Positions 1-4,683 of a stretch of DNA of 6,531 bases are shown here, one piece after another. The position numbers and the translations under genes are program-made. Numbering within the stretch: position 1 is the first letter of the stretch; every line of letters starts with the position of its first letter. The notes beneath the pieces were generated by a model. The model ran no database searches. It was not told where the DNA came from and was given only the letters and a program-made list of their open reading frames with translations. The DNA comes from an uncultured Lachnospiraceae bacterium (GTDB lineage: Bacteria; Bacillota; Clostridia; Lachnospirales; Lachnospiraceae), in contig CAJOPP010000295.1 in assembly GCA_905236365.1 (NCBI GenBank), positions 1 through 6,531 on the forward strand. Reading direction: 5' to 3'.

Positions 1-46
1 GCAAAGGTGTTGATTTCGTGCTTGCACGAAAAATCAATACTTTTGC
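1..46. other. Long imperfect hairpin at the window edge, upstream of ktrB
   Basis: Bases 1-16 pair with 31-46 with two G-T wobbles (6/41 and 9/38). After a two-base bulge (29-30), 17-20 pair with 25-28 around the loop CTTG. No T-run follows, so it is not a typical intrinsic terminator of the preceding gene. It may continue upstream of the window. It could be part of a ktrB leader RNA or an intergenic palindrome. The pairing is directly visible; any function is unknown. Confidence 0.6.
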
Positions 47-55
47 GAATGCCCG

Positions 56-77
56 CATGGAGCCGACAGGCGACATG
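56..77 (+). other. Small hairpin in the ktrB leader
   Basis: CATG (56-59) and CATG (74-77) flank GCC (62-64) and GGC (69-71) around a GACA loop. GA (60-61) faces GA (72-73), an arrangement that can form tandem sheared G-A pairs in RNA. It is short and could be chance. Together with the 1-46 hairpin it makes most of the available ktrB upstream sequence structured. Confidence 0.3.
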
Positions 78-124
78 ATAAAATGAGAGGTATTTAAAAT
101 GATAGAAAGAATGAGGATAAGAAT

Positions 125-1537
125 ATGCAAGCGGCAAAAGAAGTGACAGCGAATAAGAACCCCAAAAAACGGAATAAACGATTTCGTCTGGGCTCCGGAA
201 GAATTATAATATTTAGTTTTCTTTTTGCGGTTCTTCTGGGAACAGGACTTTTATTGCTTCCTGTTTCGACTGCACAAGGACAGCACACCGATTTTATGAC
301 GGCACTTTTTACTGCCACGACCTCTGTATGCGTAACAGGACTTGTAGTAGTGGATACGTACATACATTGGAGTTTGTTCGGAAAAGTTGTGATTCTGTTT
401 CTGATTCAAATTGGAGGACTGGGAATCATCACGGTGACATCTATGTTGATGCTGCTTGCACACAAGAAGTTTTCTATTAGTGACAGGGTACTTTTGTATG
501 ACGCTTTTAATCTGGATTCACGTTCTGGAATTTTATCTTTTCTTGTTGGCGTGATTAAAGGAACTTTTGTCGTAGAAGGGATTGGAGCATGTCTTTACAG
601 TATTGTGTTTATTCCGCAGTTTGGATTGCTGAAAGGGATCTGGATTTCTGTTTTTACCTCCATATCTGCCTTCTGCAATGCAGGAATTGATATTATAGGT
701 CCGGATAGTCTGATTGGTTATCAGTCGAACTCCCTGGTTATGATTGTAACAATATTGCTTATAATCATGGGTGGTCTGGGGTACGTGGTCTGGTTTGATG
801 TAAAGCGTTCAGTCATAAATGGAATTCATCACAAATATACTCCAATGCAGACTATGCGGAGAATGGGGGAACATACAAAGCTGGTGCTGTCATTGACACT
901 GGTATTGCTGATATCAGGAGCAATGGTAATCTTTTTGGCAGAGTATGATAATCCGGACACCATTGGAAACATGAGTATAGGGAATAAGGTGCTGAATAGT
1001 ATTTTTCAATCGGTAACATGGCGTACTGCCGGATTTTCAGCAGTTCCACAAGAGAAGCTTAAGAGTGTTTCGTGTGTGATCGGGTATTTTATTATGTTTA
1101 TTGGAGGATCTCCTGTGGGAACGGCCGGAGGGGTCAAGACAGTTACTATGTTCATAGTGGTGCTGAATGCAGTATCATATATTCGTAATCGAAATGAAAC
1201 GGTCATCTTTAAACGTAAGATATCAGAGGATTTGATGCGCAAAGCGGCAGCAATTGTTGCAGTAAGTTTTTTTGCAACGTTTGTATTTTCTGTGATTCTG
1301 CTTGCAACGAATGATGTTTCACTGGAGGATGGACTCTATGAAGTGGTCAGTGCATTAGCAACAGTCGGACTGACGAGAGGACTTACCTCTACGCTTAATA
1401 CGGCTGGCAGAGTTTTGATTGTGATTGGAATGTATTTGGGGCGTATCGGTCCAATTTCCATGGCACTGTTTTTCACGAAGGTAAAGCCGGATAAAAATAG
1501 TGTCAGTTTTGCAGAGGGAAGATTTTATGTTGGATAG
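125..1537 (+). CDS. ktrB: KtrB, K+-translocating pore subunit of Ktr potassium uptake
   Basis: Integral membrane subunit of the Ktr (Trk/HKT superfamily) K+ uptake system; it forms the ion path and is gated by the cytoplasmic KtrA ring. The 470-residue product has a basic cytoplasmic N-terminus (residues 1-26) and then four repeats of helix, pore loop and helix. The four selectivity-filter loops are visible: TTSVCVTGL (65-73), SAFCNAGID (181-189), TWRTAGFS (298-305) and SALATVGLTRG (409-419), each with the filter glycine. The glycine-rich intramembrane gating loop GGSPVGTAGGVKT lies at 327-339, and LGRIGP (438-443) holds the conserved arginine of the last helix. The length is slightly above the usual 440-460. 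The start is supported by GAGGAT (113-118) six bases upstream. ktrA follows after 109 bases, consistent with one operon. The C-terminus EGRFYVG resembles normal KtrB ends, so the gene looks complete. Confidence 0.95.
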   Translation: MQAAKEVTANKNPKKRNKRFRLGSGRIIIFSFLFAVLLGTGLLLLPVSTAQGQHTDFMTALFTATTSVCVTGLVVVDTYIHWSLFGKVVILFLIQIGGLGIITVTSMLMLLAHKKFSISDRVLLYDAFNLDSRSGILSFLVGVIKGTFVVEGIGACLYSIVFIPQFGLLKGIWISVFTSISAFCNAGIDIIGPDSLIGYQSNSLVMIVTILLIIMGGLGYVVWFDVKRSVINGIHHKYTPMQTMRRMGEHTKLVLSLTLVLLISGAMVIFLAEYDNPDTIGNMSIGNKVLNSIFQSVTWRTAGFSAVPQEKLKSVSCVIGYFIMFIGGSPVGTAGGVKTVTMFIVVLNAVSYIRNRNETVIFKRKISEDLMRKAAAIVAVSFFATFVFSVILLATNDVSLEDGLYEVVSALATVGLTRGLTSTLNTAGRVLIVIGMYLGRIGPISMALFFTKVKPDKNSVSFAEGRFYVG

Positions 1538-1622
1538 AGATACAATGAATTTTTTGATAAATATCTGTAGGAAATCAGAAAAGAGTTTTTGTTTAGTGAT
1601 TTACAATATACTGAACCGATAA
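1527..1622 (+). CDS. Candidate 31-codon ORF filling the ktrB-ktrA gap
   Basis: An ATG at 1527, in a different frame from ktrB, overlaps the last 11 bases of ktrB and stays open to TAA at 1620-1622, 24 bases before ktrA. GAGGGA (1514-1519) lies seven bases upstream, a reasonable ribosome binding site that sits inside ktrB. The peptide begins MLDRDTMNFLINICRK and is basic with a hydrophobic C-terminal half (FCLVIYNIL). I recognise no family. It may be a translationally coupled small protein, a device coupling ktrA translation to ktrB, or chance in AT-rich sequence. The overlap and binding site are seen; expression is speculative. Confidence 0.2.
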   Translation: MLDRDTMNFLINICRKSEKSFCLVIYNILNR

Positions 1623-1646
1623 CTAAAGAAAAGGAGAAGAATCGAT

Positions 1647-2291
1647 ATGAGTAAATCAATAGCAGTATTAGGTCTTGGAAAATATGGAAGCAGTCTGGCG
1701 GACAATTTATATGAGATGGGAGCAGATGTCATGGTGGTGGATGGCAAAAAAGAAACGATACAGGAATTTTCTGAAAAGGCTACCATCGCAGTTGTGGCAG
1801 ATTTGGCAAATGAAGAGGAAGTGAAAGAACTTGGTCTTAGTAATATGGATATCGTGGTGGTTACCATGGGATCGGATCTTGAGGCAAGTATTTTATGTGT
1901 GATGGAGGCGAAAGAACAGGGTGTTCCTTTTGTGGTGGCAAAGGCATCTTCTGATCGAATGGCCATTATCCTGCAAAAAGTAGGTGCCGATCGGATTATT
2001 AATCCGGAAAAGGAGACAGGAATCCGAACGGCAAGAATATTGACGTCTTCTTCCTTTTTAGAATTTTTTGCAGTGGATGATAATCTTTGTCTTGTTAAGA
2101 TGCTGCCAAAGGAAAAGTGGATTGGAAAGAATCTAAAGGAACTGAATCTTCGAAAAAAATACAAACTCAATGTAGTAGCGGTAGAAGAGATAGGTGGAAA
2201 ATGGTCCTTTATTGATCCGGACCGTCCTTTTACAGAGAATATGAACATACTTGCTGCAATTGAAAAAAATGATTTGAAGAAGATACAGTAG
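1647..2291 (+). CDS. ktrA: KtrA, RCK gating subunit of Ktr potassium uptake
   Basis: Cytoplasmic regulatory subunit that assembles as an octameric ring under KtrB dimers and opens or closes the pore on nucleotide binding (family knowledge). The 214-residue length matches the family (about 220). The N-terminal RCK_N/TrkA-N Rossmann domain (about 1-125) carries GLGKYGSSLA at 9-18, with the glycines G9, G11 and G14. D32, at the end of the second strand (VMVVD), is the ribose-binding acid. Conserved ADLANEEEV (51-59) and GADRIINPEKETG (113-125) follow. The RCK_C/TrkA-C domain spans about 140-214; in several Firmicutes KtrA proteins this domain binds cyclic di-AMP, which inhibits transport, but binding cannot be confirmed here. 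AAGGAG (1631-1636) sits 10 bases before the start. It lies downstream of ktrB in the same direction, so co-transcription is likely. Confidence 0.95.
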   Translation: MSKSIAVLGLGKYGSSLADNLYEMGADVMVVDGKKETIQEFSEKATIAVVADLANEEEVKELGLSNMDIVVVTMGSDLEASILCVMEAKEQGVPFVVAKASSDRMAIILQKVGADRIINPEKETGIRTARILTSSSFLEFFAVDDNLCLVKMLPKEKWIGKNLKELNLRKKYKLNVVAVEEIGGKWSFIDPDRPFTENMNILAAIEKNDLKKIQ

Positions 2292-2314
2292 TCTGACCGG
2301 AAAAGAGATTGAAG

Positions 2315-2380
2315 ATGCAGCGGGCATACCGGAATGTGCGTCAGCACCATGCCTGTTGCGTATCTGTTCAGCTCTGCTGA
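2315..2380 (+). CDS. Candidate 21-codon cysteine-rich leader ORF
   Basis: An ATG at 2315 opens 21 codons ending at TGA (2378-2380), 59 bases before the methionine-synthesis fusion gene. The peptide is polar and basic at first, with HHACC at residues 11-15 and Cys as the last residue, so 3 of 21 codons are Cys. Its last seven codons and stop lie inside the strong hairpin at 2360-2388. That arrangement resembles attenuator leader peptides, but the upstream purine stretch (AAAGAGA, 2302-2308) is a weak ribosome binding site and no clear terminator T-run follows. It may be chance. Confidence 0.15.
   Translation: MQRAYRNVRQHHACCVSVQLC
2321..2355 (+). other. Stem with asymmetric bulge and inner hairpin, ktrA-yitJ gap
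   Basis: Bases 2321-2327 (CGGGCAT) pair with 2349-2355 (ATGCCTG), seven pairs with one G-T. Inside, GTGC (2336-2339) pairs with GCAC (2344-2347) around GTCA, and an eight-base bulge lies on the 5' side only. It may be a leader element of the downstream gene or the 3' end of the ktrBA transcript. Confidence 0.35.
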
Positions 2381-2388
2381 ATAGATAC
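2360..2388 (+). terminator. 13-bp hairpin after ktrA, weak terminator or attenuator-like
   Basis: GTATCTGTTCAGC (2360-2372) pairs along its whole length with GCTGAATAGATAC (2376-2388) around a TCT loop, with a single G-T. ACCAT (2346-2350) and ATGGT (2390-2394) can add an outer stem. The sequence after it (ATTTTATAG) is only moderately T-rich and begins several bases away, so termination would be inefficient. It could end ktrBA, attenuate the next gene, or do both. Confidence 0.4.
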
Positions 2389-2439
2389 AATGGTATTTTA
2401 TAGTGTATGTTATAAAGAGGACAACGGAGGAAGACAGGA

Positions 2440-4329
2440 ATGCAGGTCAAGGAGTTCAAAGAGCAGATTGATAATGAAATCATATTGATGGACGGAGCAA
2501 TGGGAACTTATTATAACCGGCTTCACCCGGAAGATGGGGAGGCAGAGAGCGCAAATGTTTCCCACCCTGAATGGATTCAGGAAATTCATGAACGGTATAT
2601 TGATGCAGGTGCCAGATTGCTCCGGACAAATACCTTTGCGGTGAATCATATGCTGTTTTCAGAAGAAGAAATCGAACAATATCTGATTGCAGCTGTAAGA
2701 AATGCGAAGGCGGCAGTGAGACATTGTCAAGAGAAAAAGATGCAGAGCGGTGCACCAGAACATAAGGTCTGGATCGGCGGTTCAATCGGCCCCATTCGTT
2801 ACAGCGATGAACAGGAAGAAGTGCAGGTATTAGAAGAATACCGTTCGATAGGAAAGATTTTGTTTTCGCAGGGAATCCGCATTTTTATTATAGAAACCTT
2901 TGCAGAAGTTCCGACTGTTTTGCAGATTGCGGAGATTTTGCGGCAGATTGCGGGAGAAGAAGAGATTTTTGTACTGGCACAATTCTCAGTCAATCGTATG
3001 GGATATACTCAGTATGGATACAGTATGCAGAAAATAGTAACATGGTTAGCTGATGAATCCGTATTGGATGGATTCGGCTTTAATTGCGGAATCGGTCCAA
3101 CGCACATGAATAAGCTGCTTGGAGAGATCACTTTTACAAAGGAGTGTATTTTTAGTGTGCTGCCGAATGCAGGATATGAGCATATACTCAGGGGGAAACA
3201 ATTGTTTATTGATGATCCGACCTATTATGCTTCCGTTATGAAAGAGATTGCAGACTGCGGAGTCAATTTGATCGGTGGATGTTGTGGTACAACACCGGAA
3301 TATATTGAGGCACTTGCAGGAATCCTGCAAAAAAAGACTGTTCCCGCAAAAAAGCGGATTGAGGTGGCAGAAAAGGCAAAAGGGTCTGTAGAGAAAGTAC
3401 AGAATGAGAAGATATCTGTTGCAGAAGTCAGGAAGGAAAAGAGTCCGGTTGGAGAATCCTTTATCCAAAAGTTGAATCAGGGCGAACGTGTTTATGTGGT
3501 GGAGATTGATTCTCCGTTCAATCAGAATGCAGATAAATTTTTAGAAGCAGCATACTTGTTGAAGGAAAATAATGTAGATTTGGTCACAATATCCGATTCT
3601 CCGATGGCAAAATCAAGGGCAGAATCTTTTCAGATGGGCGTCTATGTAGCAAACAAAACAGGAATCCGTGTGATGCCTCATGTCTGCTGTCGTGACCGCA
3701 ATCTCATTGCACTGCGGTCAGCTATTTTAGGAGGGCATATCAATGGAATCCGGGATATGCTGATCATTACCGGAGATCCGGTGGCAAGGGATGACCGCAA
3801 TATTATTTCCAGTGTATTTGATATGAATTCTGTGAAATTAATGGATTATGTAAAAAATATGAATGCGGAAATTTTCAAAGAAGAACCGATGTTTTACGGA
3901 GGTGCACTGAATTATGCAGGAATCAATGCGGATGCTATTGCACAGCGAATGTTGAAAAAGATGGAGGCGGGTTGCAGTTATTTTCTGACACAACCGGTAT
4001 ACTCTGACGAGGATATTGCAAGGGTAAGAGAATTAAAAGAAAAGACTCAGGCAAAGATTCTTCTTGGAATTATGCCTCTTGTCAGTTACAAAAATGCAAT
4101 GTTTATGAAAAATGAAATACCGGGAATTCATGTGCCGGACGAAATCGTAAACAGTTATCGGCCGGATATGGAACGGTCGGAAGCAGAGGAGACGGCTATA
4201 CGAATCAGTGTGGAGATTGGCAAAAAGGCAATGGACTTTGCAGATGGATTTTATTTTATGACCCCGTTTAACCGGGTTGCCCTGGTAAATGGAATTATTA
4301 ATCGACTACGGGAACTTGACCGTGTATAG
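2440..4329 (+). CDS. yitJ: Bifunctional homocysteine S-methyltransferase / methylenetetrahydrofolate reductase (YitJ type)
   Basis: Cytoplasmic methionine-synthesis fusion of 629 residues, close to the roughly 610 of B. subtilis YitJ. Residues 1-295 are the zinc-dependent homocysteine methyltransferase domain: MDGAMGT (17-23), RTNTF (62-66), ETFAE (152-156), and the three zinc thiolates C216 (GFNCGIGP) and C281-C282 (GGCCGTTP). Residues about 345-629 are a MetF-type flavin barrel reducing methylene-THF to methyl-THF. It shows E355 in VVEIDSPF where the family usually has ExxPP, D446 in IITGDP, FLTQPVY (515-521), GIMPLVSY (543-550) and MTPFNR (607-612). The linker (about 297-345) is Lys/Glu/Val-rich with three 10-residue repeats. 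GGAGG (2426-2430) supports the start. No SAM riboswitch, usual for YitJ genes, is visible in the 148 bases upstream. The gene stands alone between ktrA and mcp; a partner MetH would have to lie elsewhere. The architecture is clear; which methyl donor the first domain uses is not. Confidence 0.92.
   Translation: MQVKEFKEQIDNEIILMDGAMGTYYNRLHPEDGEAESANVSHPEWIQEIHERYIDAGARLLRTNTFAVNHMLFSEEEIEQYLIAAVRNAKAAVRHCQEKKMQSGAPEHKVWIGGSIGPIRYSDEQEEVQVLEEYRSIGKILFSQGIRIFIIETFAEVPTVLQIAEILRQIAGEEEIFVLAQFSVNRMGYTQYGYSMQKIVTWLADESVLDGFGFNCGIGPTHMNKLLGEITFTKECIFSVLPNAGYEHILRGKQLFIDDPTYYASVMKEIADCGVNLIGGCCGTTPEYIEALAGILQKKTVPAKKRIEVAEKAKGSVEKVQNEKISVAEVRKEKSPVGESFIQKLNQGERVYVVEIDSPFNQNADKFLEAAYLLKENNVDLVTISDSPMAKSRAESFQMGVYVANKTGIRVMPHVCCRDRNLIALRSAILGGHINGIRDMLIITGDPVARDDRNIISSVFDMNSVKLMDYVKNMNAEIFKEEPMFYGGALNYAGINADAIAQRMLKKMEAGCSYFLTQPVYSDEDIARVRELKEKTQAKILLGIMPLVSYKNAMFMKNEIPGIHVPDEIVNSYRPDMERSEAEETAIRISVEIGKKAMDFADGFYFMTPFNRVALVNGIINRLRELDRV
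3361..3450 (+). repeat. Three tandem 30-bp repeats encoding the interdomain linker
   Basis: Three consecutive in-frame 30-base units (3361-3390, 3391-3420, 3421-3450) encode EVAEKAKGSV, EKVQNEKISV and AEVRKEKSPV, residues 308-337. The shared pattern is a Val near the start, a central E-K or K-E charge cluster, and S/P-Val at the end. Divergence between units is substantial, so the duplication is old or constrained only for flexibility and charge. Confidence 0.6.
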
Positions 4330-4365
4330 TTTAGGTCAGGTAATTGTTTGGGTGGTGTACGTCTG

Positions 4366-4397
4366 AACAGTAACAACTGTTACGAACGGTCATTTTT
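4366..4397 (+). terminator. Weak terminator-like hairpin after yitJ
   Basis: AACAGT (4366-4371) pairs with ACTGTT (4376-4381) around AACA. CGT (4360-4362) and ACG (4382-4384) can extend it across a three-base bulge. A run of five T (4393-4397) follows, but 11 bases from the stem. The stem is short and A/T-rich, so this is at best an inefficient terminator. It lies 37 bases after the yitJ stop and just before the mcp promoter. Confidence 0.35.
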
Positions 4398-4411
4398 AAG
4401 AGATGGAATTG

Positions 4412-4440
4412 TTGAAAGTTTGTGTCGTATACGGTATAAT
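4412..4440 (+). promoter_or_regulatory. Sigma-A promoter for the chemoreceptor gene
   Basis: The -35 box is TTGAAA (4412-4417; five of six consensus bases), the spacer is exactly 17 bases, and the -10 box is a perfect TATAAT (4435-4440). Transcription would begin near 4446-4448, giving a leader of about 237 bases before the mcp start. No sigma-28 type promoter (TAAA with GCCGATAA), common for chemotaxis genes, is seen in this gap. Confidence 0.8.
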
Positions 4441-4492
4441 ATTGATTATAGCAACTGATATTTTCACTCAGTCGGAAAATTTTTTCAACGAA

Positions 4493-4530
4493 CTCTAAGC
4501 AGTAGCGTAGGTGAGGGATGAGAAGTCTCA
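4493..4530. repeat. Intergenic repeat block, copy 1
   Basis: CTCTAAGCA (4493-4501), AGCGTAGG (4504-4511) and GTCTCA (4525-4530) occur in the same order and nearly the same spacing as in copy 2 at 6481-6520. Bases between these blocks partly match as well. This copy lies within the mcp leader and its last block is the 5' arm of helix 2. Confidence 0.5.
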
Positions 4531-4630
4531 CTCAGCCGCTGCACAAGTTCCGACTGAGTGAGACACATTGCAAAGATGTATACGGATTCGAATGGGGATT
4601 TGTCGGTACAGCCGACTCGAATCCGATGTG

Positions 4631-4652
4631 CAAGACTCGCAAGCGAGTCTTG
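4631..4652 (+). other. Near-perfect palindromic hairpin before the mcp ribosome binding site
   Basis: CAAGACTCG (4631-4639) pairs perfectly with CGAGTCTTG (4644-4652) around a four-base loop CAAG. The downstream sequence is AT-rich but has no continuous T-run, and it lies 18 bases before the ribosome binding site. It could end a preceding RNA element, protect the mRNA, or bind a regulator as DNA. Confidence 0.5.
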
Positions 4653-4683
4653 ATATTATTTGAAATATTAAGGAGGGGAAGGT

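Larger units (their letters stand above)
4447..4683 (+). promoter_or_regulatory. Long structured 5' leader of mcp with mutually exclusive helices
   Basis: This leader is the main content of the 354-base gap 4330-4683. Helix 1 pairs 4462-4477 with 4548-4563 (16 bp, one G-T). Helix 2 pairs GTCTCACTCAG (4525-4535) with CTGAGTGAGAC (4554-4564), 11 perfect pairs. Both use the strand 4554-4563, so they cannot coexist. Downstream, CGGATTCGA (4583-4591) pairs with TCGAATCCG (4617-4625), holding an inner stem GTCGG/CCGAC (4602-4606/4612-4616) and a 10-base 5' bulge. A last hairpin pairs 4631-4639 with 4644-4652. The ribosome binding site AAGGAGGGG (4670-4678) is not obviously sequestered by any of them. 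I recognise no known riboswitch class, including cyclic di-GMP types. It may be a cis-regulatory RNA or an inserted intergenic repeat; the pairing is seen, the role inferred. Confidence 0.5.

Noticed and set aside
79..84. TAAAAT as a -10 box for ktrB
   Set aside because: No -35 element lies at 16-18 bases upstream; the real promoter is probably outside the window.
1596..1622. Sigma-28-like -10 box (ACCGATAA at 1615-1622) before ktrA
   Set aside because: No TAAA -35 element is found at the required 15-16 base spacing, and a flagellar promoter for ktrA makes little sense.
1601..2350. A 249-codon open frame on the minus strand across ktrA
   Set aside because: It is fully antisense to a clear KtrA coding region, its Ser/Phe-rich product resembles no protein family, and it has no supporting ribosome binding site context; it is a shadow of ktrA codon use.
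4471..4485. T6 run after 4479 as a terminator in the early mcp leader
   Set aside because: The only hairpin before it (ACTGA/TCAGT, 4454-4458/4468-4472) is five pairs with a nine-base loop, too weak and separated from the T-run by seven bases.
4583..4625. tRNA-like TTCGAAT segment (possible T-loop)
   Set aside because: The motif is the palindromic centre of one stem arm; no acceptor, D or anticodon arms can be drawn on either strand.
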